Assembly: GCA_029559155.1 (NCBI GenBank)
Contig: JAKQCM010000347.1
Location: forward strand, 1 to 55,517
DNA from: Chloroflexota bacterium
Lineage (GTDB): Bacteria > Chloroflexota > Anaerolineae > Promineifilales > Promineifilaceae
Direction of reading: 5' to 3'
Length of the DNA stretch: 55,517 nucleotides
The notes beneath the pieces were generated by a model that had not been told where the DNA came from, ran no database searches, and saw only the letters and a program-made list of their open reading frames with translations. Both the position numbers and the translations under genes were made by a program. How positions within the stretch are numbered: position 1 is the stretch's first letter; each line of letters begins with the position of its first letter. Positions 43,389 through 51,474 of the stretch are shown here, in pieces.

Positions 43389-44699
43389 ATGGCAAGATTC
43401 AACCGCTCTCTACAGTATCTATTTGTAATCATTGTCGGCCTATGCTTCATCGGTTGTACGCCATCTGGTTCAGAAGGAAATCCTGGCGCCAAAGAACCTG
43501 TTACCATTACATTTTATAAACGTGGCTATATCGCTGGCAGCGACGACGCCACCTCTTCAACCAACGCTCAGGCCGTCGCCGCATTCGAAAAAACTCACCC
43601 GAACATCAATGTCGAAATTATTGGCCTGCCCTGGAATGCAGATGGCGATGCGCAGCTTCTGGCCGCGCTGGAATCTGGCGAGAACATTCATGTATTCAGC
43701 GCTCGGCCGGTAGACCTGATCAACCTTTCAAAAAACGGGAATATCTCGGACATCGGTCCATTCCTGACCAATGAGGACAAAACTGATTTTTACGCCAATG
43801 CGCTGCAAGCGGCAACAATTGACGGAAAAATTGCCGCCTGGCCTATTTGGGTGGTTGTTTCTTCGGTTTTTGTGAACACGGATATTTTTGCTGAACGCGG
43901 CGTGCCTTTGCCCAGTCTTGATGATCCGTGGACATGGGATGAGTTTGTCGCCGCTGCCCAACAATTAACTTATGTAAACAGTGACGGCCAACAAATTTAT
44001 GGCTTTACGGCCGCGTCAACCATTGGCGAAATTGGCTATTACCCGATTGTGTATGCCGATGGCGGCCGAATCCTCAGTCCAGACGGCAAACGATTTGTTC
44101 TGAATCAGCCGGAAGCTCTTTCCGGATTGCAGAAGGTAGCGGATTTGCGAACTGTTTATGGCGTAACGCCCCCCGATTTTGGCGACGTTGGCCAAGCGAC
44201 CACATGGGAACAATTCAAAAATGGCGAAGTGGCCATCCTGATGAGTACACCGGCACTGATTGCTGAGTTGGAAAGCATCAATTTTCCGTTCGCCATTGTG
44301 CCGCCGCCGATGGGCGATTTGAATCAGGTGATTACCACCGGCGCATTTGGCATGTATGGCGTGTATCAGGTGGCGAATGAAGCCGAATTGGCCGCAGCGC
44401 ATGAATTTGCCAGATATCTCACGGGCAGGCAGGTGGCGCTGGATGTACCGGGGTATCAGTTAGCGCCGAGTTTGCGTCGCAGCAATGAAAGCTATGCCAC
44501 GACGCCCAGTCGCAAGATGGTTTCGCGGTTGGTTGAGTTTGGCATCTTTGAACCGCCCGCCAATATTTCCGCCGAGGTGAGCAGCCTGTATGGCGCGGCA
44601 TTGCAGGCTGTTATTCTGGGCGAGAAAACCCCAAAAGAGGCAATGGATGAAATCGCGCCGTTGTATCAGGCAGAATTGGATGCTTCCTGGCAAAAGTAA
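43389..44699 (+). CDS. Extracellular solute-binding lipoprotein (family 1)
   Basis: A 436-residue protein with a lipoprotein signal: a basic start (MARFNRSLQY), a hydrophobic stretch and the lipobox FIGC with Cys at residue 23. The mature part begins with a Ser/Gly linker and VTITFYKRGYIAG and has the two-lobed solute-binding pattern (VAAFEKTHPNINVEIIGLPW, FVNTDIFAERGVPLPSLDD, WTWDEFVAAAQQLTY, EFARYLTGRQVALD). Such proteins normally bind sugars for ABC importers. No permease or ATPase gene follows; instead a hybrid histidine kinase begins six bases after its stop. It probably acts as a ligand sensor for that kinase. It has no ACGGCCGT and looks less GC-rich than the surroundings. Confidence 0.87.
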   Translation: MARFNRSLQYLFVIIVGLCFIGCTPSGSEGNPGAKEPVTITFYKRGYIAGSDDATSSTNAQAVAAFEKTHPNINVEIIGLPWNADGDAQLLAALESGENIHVFSARPVDLINLSKNGNISDIGPFLTNEDKTDFYANALQAATIDGKIAAWPIWVVVSSVFVNTDIFAERGVPLPSLDDPWTWDEFVAAAQQLTYVNSDGQQIYGFTAASTIGEIGYYPIVYADGGRILSPDGKRFVLNQPEALSGLQKVADLRTVYGVTPPDFGDVGQATTWEQFKNGEVAILMSTPALIAELESINFPFAIVPPPMGDLNQVITTGAFGMYGVYQVANEAELAAAHEFARYLTGRQVALDVPGYQLAPSLRRSNESYATTPSRKMVSRLVEFGIFEPPANISAEVSSLYGAALQAVILGEKTPKEAMDEIAPLYQAELDASWQK

Positions 44700-44705
44700 C
44701 AGTTG

Positions 44706-47387
44706 ATGCTCCGCTCGCTGCGTGAATTGGGGTGGCAAATTTGGCAACGGCCGTTAGCCCGCTGGTTAACGCTGAGTTATCTGGGAATGGGGTTTACGGC
44801 CGTTACGCTCGCCCTCACATCCATATTCGTCGCCCACTTCACCAACAACACCCTCTCCCATGCCACCACCCACCTCAACACAGCCCTCCTGAGCGCCCAA
44901 ATTCGCTCCGAATGCCTGGTACTCACCGACATGGTACACCGTTACACCGCCAACCCCGGAGCCGAACCCAACGCAAGCGCCCAAATCGCCATGCAGCAAA
45001 ATAAATTAAACGCCTTGCTGCAAAAAACCAGTCTGGTGATCGATGATTCTGACATAGATGAAACCATCTTCATCGGCCAGGTACGCCAAAATTTCAATGC
45101 CTTCAATGCGCAAGCCAGCCGCGTGCTGGAAACATTCGCAAGTGAGGGCGAGCTAGGTCCCGCCACCGCAGAGCAAATAAGCATCCTGACCGAAAACTAT
45201 CAGGTCACGCTACTCAATGCTATCCGTCAATTTGAGCAATACGAAACCCTTCAAGCCGAAGCCGTCAACCAGCAGACAAACCAGGTTACAAGAACAACAT
45301 TTGCCGCCCTGACAACCATTACCGCCATCGTGCTGATTGTCACCCTGATTATGACTCGGGGCGTGATGGCGCGTATTGTACGGCCGTTAACCAATCTGCA
45401 CATGGGCGTAGAATCCATTCGCCAGGGACAATTAACCACCCCCATCACCGTCAACAAGCCCGATGAAATTGGCGAGGTGGCCGATGCAGTCAACAGCCTA
45501 TACACAGAACTTACCCAATACCAGCAGCACCTCCAACAACTGGTCGAAGCCCGCACCGCCGAACTAGCCGCCACCAATGAGGCGCTGCGCCACAGCGAAG
45601 ATAACTTCCGCCAGATATTCAATGCCACCCCCTTCCCCACACTACTCGCCCGAAAAAACGATGGGCAAGTGTTGATGGCCAACCAGGCATTGGCCGACCA
45701 CTTAGAACTACCAATCCAACAACTCATTGGCGCGTCTACCGTCGATTTTTATTATTACCCCTCCGATCGCCAGGCCATCCTGCGCGAATTGGAAACACAT
45801 GGCAAAGTTGTAGACCGCGTCCTACAGGTAAAAACCGCCACCAACGTGCGCCGGATCATGCTGCTCAACGTCCTGCCCATTCACCTAAACGGCGAACTGG
45901 CCTTTTTAACCGGCGCCGTCGATATTACCGAACGCATTCGCGGCGAAGAAGATTTGCAGCGGGCTAAAGAAGCCGCCGAAGCCGCCAACAAAGCCAAGAG
46001 CCGTTTTTTGGCCAATATGAGCCACGAATTGCGCACACCACTCAATTCCATATTGGGCTTTGCCCAAGTGATGCAGCGCAGCGCCACCTTACCCCCCGAA
46101 CATCACGAAAACCTGTCCATCATCAGCCACAGCGGCGATCATTTACTTTCCCTGATCAACGACGTACTCGATCTGGCAAAAATCGAATCAGGCAGCAGCA
46201 CTCTAAACCCCATCAACTGCGATTTGCACCGTTTACTGACCGATCTGACTGAAATGTTTCGCCTAAAAGCGGCCAACAAAGGATTACCCCTGACCTTACA
46301 AATGAGCGATCAGTTGCCGCGTTTTGTCTACACTGACGAGATGAAACTACGCCAAATCCTTATCAATTTGCTGAATAACGCCATCAAATTCACAGAAACC
46401 GGGTTTATCTTGCTGCAAGTGGATGCGCTTAAAGTAGTCGACGGTATCGCGCTTGTCCAGTTTTCGGTTGAGGATTCGGGGGTGGGGATTGCCGCCGAAG
46501 ATCGCCCGCGATTGTTTGAAGCCTTTACCCAGACAGCAGCCGGTCAAAAAGCGCAAGAAGGCACCGGATTGGGTCTGACCATCAGTCATCAATTTGTCGA
46601 GTTGATGGGCGGTACACTGCAAGTAAAAAGCGAAGTGGGGCAGGGATCGACGTTCTTTTTTACCCTGGAGCTACCGGTTATTGCCGAATTGGTTGAGGAA
46701 CCTCCTCGAAGGCAGCCGCAAATTGCCGCTTTGGCCGACGATCAACCAATTTACCGCATCTTGGTGGTAGACGACCAATGGGCTAATCGACAACTGCTGG
46801 TGAAATTGCTAAAGCCGCTCGGCTTTGAAGTGCGCGAAGCGCAAAATGGTCAAGAAGCGGTAGCTGCTTGGACCCATTTTCTACCGCACCTGACGTTGAT
46901 GGACCTGCGGATGCCGGTGATGGATGGGTACGAAGCAACCCGGCGCATAAAAGAATTGGATCCGACCACTAAAATTATTGCTCTGACTGCCAGTTCTTTA
47001 ACAGAAGACCGGTCAATGATTTTGGCGGCCGGTTGTGATGATTTTTTGCTAAAACCGTTTGCCGCCGCCGAAGTGGTGGAAAGGATAGGCCGGCAAATAG
47101 GGGCGCGCTTTGTTTATGCTGAAGAATTGGTAGGTGAGACACGGCCGTCTCCCTCTCTCACACCTCTATCCCCAGATGACTTCGCCGACTTACCTCCAGA
47201 ACTGCTGCTCAATCTGGAGCAAACGGCCGTGCGCATGAGCATCACCGAGGTCGCCGCACTCATCGACCAGGTCGCCGTCCACAACAGCCGCCTGGCAGAC
47301 GCCCTGCGCCTGCTGGCCAACGACTTCGAGTTCATGAAAATAGCTGCCCTGATACAGGAAAGCACCAAGGAACACATCTCCAACTAA
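44706..47387 (+). CDS. Hybrid histidine kinase / response regulator
   Basis: An 893-residue membrane sensor. ATG 44706 is preferred over a TTG three bases earlier. Domains: membrane helix 1 (about residues 18-45), a periplasmic helical sensor (45-195), helix 2 (about 198-220), HAMP (about 220-272), a PAS domain (about 300-415), HisKA with FLANMSHELRTPLNSILGF (His about 440), HATPase with NNAIKFTE and GTGLGLTIS (about 550-655), and a receiver domain with ILVVDDQWANR (about 687) and phosphoacceptor Asp in LTLMDLRMPVMDGYEATR (about 731). A C-terminal helical tail (about 820-893) resembles phosphotransfer bundles but shows no clear phosphorylatable His. It is paired with the binding lipoprotein gene upstream. 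The output regulator is not evident here. Confidence 0.92.
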   Translation: MLRSLRELGWQIWQRPLARWLTLSYLGMGFTAVTLALTSIFVAHFTNNTLSHATTHLNTALLSAQIRSECLVLTDMVHRYTANPGAEPNASAQIAMQQNKLNALLQKTSLVIDDSDIDETIFIGQVRQNFNAFNAQASRVLETFASEGELGPATAEQISILTENYQVTLLNAIRQFEQYETLQAEAVNQQTNQVTRTTFAALTTITAIVLIVTLIMTRGVMARIVRPLTNLHMGVESIRQGQLTTPITVNKPDEIGEVADAVNSLYTELTQYQQHLQQLVEARTAELAATNEALRHSEDNFRQIFNATPFPTLLARKNDGQVLMANQALADHLELPIQQLIGASTVDFYYYPSDRQAILRELETHGKVVDRVLQVKTATNVRRIMLLNVLPIHLNGELAFLTGAVDITERIRGEEDLQRAKEAAEAANKAKSRFLANMSHELRTPLNSILGFAQVMQRSATLPPEHHENLSIISHSGDHLLSLINDVLDLAKIESGSSTLNPINCDLHRLLTDLTEMFRLKAANKGLPLTLQMSDQLPRFVYTDEMKLRQILINLLNNAIKFTETGFILLQVDALKVVDGIALVQFSVEDSGVGIAAEDRPRLFEAFTQTAAGQKAQEGTGLGLTISHQFVELMGGTLQVKSEVGQGSTFFFTLELPVIAELVEEPPRRQPQIAALADDQPIYRILVVDDQWANRQLLVKLLKPLGFEVREAQNGQEAVAAWTHFLPHLTLMDLRMPVMDGYEATRRIKELDPTTKIIALTASSLTEDRSMILAAGCDDFLLKPFAAAEVVERIGRQIGARFVYAEELVGETRPSPSLTPLSPDDFADLPPELLLNLEQTAVRMSITEVAALIDQVAVHNSRLADALRLLANDFEFMKIAALIQESTKEHISN

Positions 47388-47456
47388 ACCCCACGCCTCT
47401 TAACCACCTCGCTTTCTCCCCAATCCAAACGCTCAGGCGTCTCTTTCCACACCCTC

Positions 47457-47485
47457 TTGACACCAAACCATACACTTTGTATACT
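47457..47485 (+). promoter_or_regulatory. Consensus sigma-70 promoter of the GbsR/MarR gene
   Basis: TTGACA (47457-47462), a 17-base spacer and TATACT (47480-47485). The predicted start, near 47492, lies inside the operator-like repeat. Confidence 0.75.
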
Positions 47486-47513
47486 ACGTTTAGTTTGTAC
47501 TAAACGTTTAGTT
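47486..47513 (+). promoter_or_regulatory. Operator-like inverted and direct repeat
   Basis: ACGTTTAGT (47486-47494), a TTGT spacer and its perfect reverse complement ACTAAACGT (47499-47507). A third half-site, ACGTTTAGTT, overlaps at 47504-47513. It covers the transcription start of the regulator gene, which suggests autorepression. Confidence 0.65.
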
Positions 47514-47526
47514 ATGGATGGTGTGT

Positions 47527-48063
47527 ATGACCGATGAAATTACCCAGGCTAGAGAACATTTTATTCAAGGCATGAGCCGGATCACCCATTTTTGGGGCTT
47601 TCCCAAGGCCATGGGAGCCATTTATGGGGCGATATACCTCTCGCCGCAATCCGTTTCGCTGGATGAACTCGTGGAATTGGTCAGTGTGAGCAAAGGAGCA
47701 GTCTCTACCAACGTGCGCCTGCTGGAACGGCTGGGCATGGTCCACCGGCAGGTTCAGGTCGGCGACCGGAAAGATTATTACCTGGCGGAAACCGATTTTT
47801 GGAAAGTGGCGCGCACGCTGCTAAAAGAGCGCGAACAAAACGAATTTGGCCTGGCGCTGCGCACGGTGGGCGAAAGCCTGGATATGGTAGCCAGCTCAGA
47901 AGCGAATGGCAGCGACGCCGAATTAGCCGCCTTTTACCAGATGCGGCTCCAGGAAATGAAGGGGTTTTTTGATTCCCTGGACAACCTGGTAGCCATGCTG
48001 ATCACCCTGGACGAATTACGCTTAAACGCCCTGGCGCGATTTTTTAACAACATCAAGAAATAA
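47527..48063 (+). CDS. GbsR/MarR-family transcriptional regulator
   Basis: A 178-residue DNA-binding protein (181 if the ATG at 47518 is used; 47527 has GGATGG at suitable distance). A winged helix-turn-helix lies at about residues 30-95 (LSPQSVSLDELVELVSVSKGAVSTNVRLLERLGMV, with wing RQVQVGDRKDYY). The C-terminal half is helical and probably dimerises. Relatives control osmoprotectant uptake or efflux, but ligands vary. It has a consensus promoter with an overlapping palindrome, and the NAD(P)-binding protein gene follows after 14 bases with a strong ribosome-binding site, so that gene is the likely target. Confidence 0.85.
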   Translation: MTDEITQAREHFIQGMSRITHFWGFPKAMGAIYGAIYLSPQSVSLDELVELVSVSKGAVSTNVRLLERLGMVHRQVQVGDRKDYYLAETDFWKVARTLLKEREQNEFGLALRTVGESLDMVASSEANGSDAELAAFYQMRLQEMKGFFDSLDNLVAMLITLDELRLNALARFFNNIKK

Positions 48064-48077
48064 CTGTGGAGGATGTC

Positions 48078-49019
48078 ATGGCCGAAAAAACCATTCATGC
48101 GGTTACCGGGGCGTTTGGCTATTCCGGTAAATATATCACGCAGCGCCTGTTGGCCGATGGGCGGCAAGTGATTACGCTCACAAATTCTTTGCACCGGCCC
48201 AATCCGTTTGGCGCACAAGTGCAGGCGTTTCCCTTTCATTTTGCCGAGCCAGAAAAGCTAACGGCCGTCTTACAAAACGTCAAAGTCCTGTACAACACCT
48301 ACTGGGTGCGCTTTAACCACGACGAATTTGGGCACGAAACGGCCGTAACCAACACCCTCGCCCTCTTTCAAGCAGCCCAGGCCGCCGGCGTCGAACGCAT
48401 CGTCCACGTCAGCATCACCAACCCATCCCTCGATTCACCACTGGAATACTTCCATGGCAAAGCGCGGCTGGAACAGGCGCTCATCAATTCCGGCATCTCC
48501 TACGCCATCCTGCGCCCCACCGTCCTCTTCGGCAAAGAAGACATTCTCATCAACAACATCGCCTGGATGCTGCGCCGCTTCCCGGTCTTTGGCGTTTTTG
48601 GTGATGGCGCCTACCGCGTCCAACCCATTTACGTCGACGATCTGGCCGAATTGGCCGTTGCCCAGGGACAAAGCCAGGCCAACGTCATCATCGACGCCAT
48701 TGGCCCAGAAACCTTTACCTACCGTGAATTGGTGGCCAATATCGGCGCCATCATCGGCAAAAAACGGCCGATTTTGCCCATCCCGGACGCCCTCGGCTAC
48801 ACCGTCGGACAGATAGTCGGCCATCTAGTCGATGACGTCCTCATCACCCGCGAAGAAATTGAAGGGCTTTCCGCCGATCTACTGTACACACCCTCCCTCC
48901 CCGCCGGTCACACCAAACTAACCGACTGGGCAACACGCCACGCCGCCACGCTTGGCCTGAGCTACACAAGCGAATTAGCGCGCCGCCGTGACCGGCAGCA
49001 AGCGTACCAATCAAATTAA
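48078..49019 (+). CDS. NAD(P)-binding epimerase/NmrA-like protein
   Basis: A 313-residue atypical short-chain dehydrogenase. The dinucleotide motif is AVTGAFGYSGKYIT (about residues 7-20, GxxGxxG). Other family features are RIVHVSITNPSLDSPLEYFHGKA (about 118-140, with the usual Tyr-x-x-x-Lys position read as YFHGK) and SYAILRPTVLFG (about 150). ATG 48078 has a perfect GGAGG six bases upstream. Relatives bind NAD(P)H as redox sensors or modify quinone or sugar substrates (a complex I NDUFA9-like group is close). It lies downstream of the GbsR/MarR gene. Confidence 0.82.
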   Translation: MAEKTIHAVTGAFGYSGKYITQRLLADGRQVITLTNSLHRPNPFGAQVQAFPFHFAEPEKLTAVLQNVKVLYNTYWVRFNHDEFGHETAVTNTLALFQAAQAAGVERIVHVSITNPSLDSPLEYFHGKARLEQALINSGISYAILRPTVLFGKEDILINNIAWMLRRFPVFGVFGDGAYRVQPIYVDDLAELAVAQGQSQANVIIDAIGPETFTYRELVANIGAIIGKKRPILPIPDALGYTVGQIVGHLVDDVLITREEIEGLSADLLYTPSLPAGHTKLTDWATRHAATLGLSYTSELARRRDRQQAYQSN

Positions 49020-49178
49020 ATGCCTCTTATCAATTTAGGCGCGACTGGGTGATGTTCAGCCGGTATTCTGGCCGGTTTACTGCTGCGTCGTTCGCCATTT
49101 GCCGGTAAAATAGAGGGCGAATTGCGCCACTAAACCCGTCATGCACCGTTGGTCATCAACCGGCGGAAGGAAACAATC

Positions 49179-49970
49179 ATGCCCCAAAAACCAGATGCCT
49201 ACTATCGCCCCGAAACCTTACCGGAAGCGCTGCGCCTTTTAAGCCAGCCCAATGCCATGCCGCTGGCCGGCGGCGCCAACCTGTTGGCCGGCGACGCAAC
49301 CGGCACGGTTGTTGATCTGCAAGCCTTAGGGCTAAATGAGATCGAACTGACCGCCGGCCATCTGCGTTTAGGCGCTGTGCTGACGCTATCTGACCTGGAT
49401 GCCTGGCTGAAAGAACAGGCCGGCCCAGCCAACCCATCTGCGCTGTTGCAAAAAGCAATCCAGCAAGCCGGGCCAAACACCTACCGCCATGCGGCGACGA
49501 TTGGCGGCAGCATTGCCAGCCGCCTGCCCGACAGCGAGCTTTTGGCCGCGCTGCTGATCCTGGAAGCGACATTGGAATTACAAATTCCGGAACCAGCCAC
49601 CCTCTCGCTGGCTGATTATCTGGCGGCTGAGGAACGGCCGTCGCACCTCATCACCCACGTCGTCATCCCCTGGGGAAACGGCCGTTTCGCCAGCGAGCGC
49701 GTCGCCAGAACCCCGGCCGATACGCCCATCGTCTCTGTCACCGCCTGGCAGCCAGAAAACAGCGCTCCGCGTCTAGCCGCTACAGGCATTGGCCCGCGCC
49801 CCATGCGGCTGCTCCAGGCAGAGGCAGCGCTGGCTCTTGGTGAATGGGAGACGGCCGTGCCAACCGCCCAGGCCGCTTGCCAGCACCCCGGCGATTTTCG
49901 CGGCGACGCCGCGTACCGGGCACAGATGACGGCCGTACTCACCCGCCGGGTTTTAAACGAATTACAGTAG
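49179..49970 (+). CDS. FAD-binding subunit-like protein of molybdenum hydroxylases (CoxM/XdhB type)
   Basis: A 263-residue protein with the FAD-binding pattern of CO dehydrogenase or xanthine dehydrogenase medium subunits: YYRPETLPEALRLLSQP at the N-terminus, PLAGGANLLAG (about residue 30) and NTYRHAATIGGSIASRLPDSELLAAL (about 105-130). The C-terminal half corresponds to the CO_deh_flav_C domain. The large molybdopterin subunit and the small [2Fe-2S] subunit are absent on both sides, so it is an orphan here. It may serve an enzyme encoded elsewhere. GGAAGG precedes the ATG. The gap before it (49020-49178) shows nothing distinctive. Confidence 0.82.
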   Translation: MPQKPDAYYRPETLPEALRLLSQPNAMPLAGGANLLAGDATGTVVDLQALGLNEIELTAGHLRLGAVLTLSDLDAWLKEQAGPANPSALLQKAIQQAGPNTYRHAATIGGSIASRLPDSELLAALLILEATLELQIPEPATLSLADYLAAEERPSHLITHVVIPWGNGRFASERVARTPADTPIVSVTAWQPENSAPRLAATGIGPRPMRLLQAEAALALGEWETAVPTAQAACQHPGDFRGDAAYRAQMTAVLTRRVLNELQ

Positions 49971-49972
49971 CT

Positions 49973-49992
49973 GGCGAAACGGCCGTTTCGCC
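49973..49992. repeat. Perfect 20-bp palindrome centred on ACGGCCGT
   Basis: GGCGAAACGGCCGTTTCGCC lies two bases after the CoxM-like gene and just before the rnpB promoter. There is no T-run, so it is not a classical terminator. It is the most extended symmetric form of the octamer noted in the window. Confidence 0.8.
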
Positions 49993-49998
49993 GTCAAT

Positions 49999-50027
49999 TT
50001 GCACCTTTCCTCTCACCCGGTTACGAT
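49999..50027 (+). promoter_or_regulatory. Promoter of rnpB
   Basis: TTGCAC (49999-50004), a 17-base spacer and TACGAT (50022-50027). The predicted start coincides with the 5' end of RNase P RNA at about 50034. Confidence 0.68.
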
Positions 50028-50033
50028 CACCAA

Positions 50034-50453
50034 ACCAAGTTGGCCGGGTGATCGCGGTTGAGCGCTCGCAAGAGCGCCTGGCTGAGGAAAGTCCGCACTC
50101 CACAGGGCACGGCGCCGGCTAACAGCCGGGCGGGGCGACCCGACGGCAAGTGCAACAGAGAGGCATATTACCAGCCAAACGGTCATCCGTTTGGCCGGTG
50201 AGGGTGAAACGGTGGTGTAAGAGACCACCGGCGGCGGCCGTAATGCCGCCGGCCAGGCAAACCCCGCCGGGAGCAAGACCAAGCAGGGCGAAGGGTTTTG
50301 CGGCTCGTCCGCCAGACCCACGGCGCAGCCCGCGCCGTCCGACGTCCGGGTAGGTTGCACGAGGGCATTGGCAACAATGCTCCCAGATAGATGATCACCA
50401 GCGCCCACGTCCGCGTGAGCGCCGACAGAATGCGGCTTATAGGCCGACTTGGT
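50034..50453 (+). ncRNA. rnpB: RNase P RNA, bacterial class A
   Basis: About 420 bases. The P1 stem pairs ACCAAGTTGGCC at the 5' end with GGCCGACTTGGT at the 3' end. Universally conserved blocks are present in order: GAGGAAAGTCCGCACTC, the ACAGAGAG element, GGTGAGGGTGAAACGGTG, GAGCAAGACCAAGCAGGG, GGGTAGGTTGCACGAGG, AGATAGATGATCACC and ACAGAATGCGGCTTATAG. It is the catalytic RNA that matures tRNA 5' ends. It has its own promoter and terminator. Confidence 0.95.
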
Positions 50454-50468
50454 AAATTCTAAACAGAG

Positions 50469-50518
50469 AACGAGGAACGAAGAACGCAAACGACCCGTGG
50501 CGTTCAGAGTTCCTCGTT
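50469..50518 (+). terminator. Terminator hairpin of rnpB
   Basis: A 10-bp perfect outer stem (AACGAGGAAC with GTTCCTCGTT) and an inner GAACGC/GCGTTC stem, followed by a weak T-rich tail. It begins 15 bases after rnpB. Confidence 0.7.
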
Positions 50519-50536
50519 TAGCACTATTGAAGGCTT

Positions 50537-51001
50537 ATGACGGTAAACGTATTATTTGTTTGTTTAGGCAATATCTGCCGTTCGCCGATGGCGGAGGGCG
50601 TTTTTCAAAAAATGGTCGATGACGCCGGCCTCTCAGAGCAAATTTTGGTAGACTCGGCAGGCACAGGGTCATGGCATGTGGGGGAACAGGCGCACCGTGG
50701 AACGTTAAAAGTGCTGCGGCAGCATGGGGTGGCTTATAACGGCCGTGCCCGCCAAATCCGCCCCACCGACCTGTCGCCAGACACCTACATCATCGCCCTG
50801 GACGCCAGCAACCTGCAAGATTTGCAGCGTTATGCCGGAACGCACCCAAAGATGTTTCGTCTGCTGGATTTTGCCGCCAACACCCACGAACGGGACGTGC
50901 CCGATCCCTATTACACTGGCAATTTCGAATATGTTTATCAGCTAGTGGAAGATGGCTGCCGGGGATTGTTGGCCGCCATACGAAAACAAGAAGAGCTCTA
51001 A
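50537..51001 (+). CDS. Low-molecular-weight protein tyrosine phosphatase
   Basis: A 154-residue enzyme. The P-loop VCLGNICRSPMAEGVF (CX5R, residues about 8-23) and the catalytic Asp in VPDPYYTGNFEYVYQLVEDGC (about 120-135) are both intact. It hydrolyses phosphotyrosine or small phosphate esters; related bacterial enzymes act in polysaccharide export and stress control. No kinase partner is near. It overlaps the end of the convergent response regulator gene by four bases. Confidence 0.93.
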   Translation: MTVNVLFVCLGNICRSPMAEGVFQKMVDDAGLSEQILVDSAGTGSWHVGEQAHRGTLKVLRQHGVAYNGRARQIRPTDLSPDTYIIALDASNLQDLQRYAGTHPKMFRLLDFAANTHERDVPDPYYTGNFEYVYQLVEDGCRGLLAAIRKQEEL

Positions 51002-51378
51002 CACCAGGCTGTCAGGTAAGAGCCAATCCTTCCCGGAAGGTCAAAAACAGGGGTCTCTTTGGTCAACACGGCGTTAGCGCCGGCGGCCAGGCTGCTAGAA
51101 CGGGTTTCTTCGCGGTCGTCGGCAGTGTACATGACAATGCAGGGCGGCGCGCTTCTATATTGCGACCGAATCTGACGACAGACTTCAATGCCGTCCATGC
51201 CCGGCATCATCACATCCAACAAAACCAGGTCAGGTGGTTCTTCGTGGACCATTTCTAGAGCCTGACGGCCGTTATTCGCCCCGCGCACCAAATACCCAGC
51301 CTGCCGCAAGATGATTTGGCAAAGATCCACCAGCGAATGTTCGTCATCGACAACCAGAATTTTGTTTGATGTGCTCAT
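50998..51378 (-). CDS. Single-domain response regulator
   Basis: A 126-residue protein made of one receiver domain, with no output domain. ATG 51378 is chosen. The acidic pair is in ILVVDDEHSLVD, the phosphoacceptor Asp in DLVLLDVMMPGMDGIEVCRQ (about residue 55), the Thr/Ser in IVMYTADDREE and the Lys in AVLTKETP (about 109). It is probably a phosphorelay intermediate or CheY-like protein that acts by protein contact. No kinase gene is adjacent; the hybrid kinase at 44706-47387 is the nearest. Confidence 0.88.
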   Translation of the reverse strand: MSTSNKILVVDDEHSLVDLCQIILRQAGYLVRGANNGRQALEMVHEEPPDLVLLDVMMPGMDGIEVCRQIRSQYRSAPPCIVMYTADDREETRSSSLAAGANAVLTKETPVFDLPGRIGSYLTAWC

Positions 51379-51444
51379 GATTATTATTGTAGACAATGTG
51401 AACATGAGCGTAAATAGGCAGAGGGAGCCATTGCTCTAAAACGC

Positions 51445-51468
51445 AAAAAAAAGCCCGCTTATGCGGGC
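51445..51468 (-). terminator. Intrinsic terminator of the cold shock gene
   Basis: A 6-bp GC stem (GCCCGC with GCGGGC) and a TTAT loop, followed on the minus strand by eight T residues. It starts seven bases after the stop codon. Confidence 0.88.
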
Positions 51469-51474
51469 AAATGA

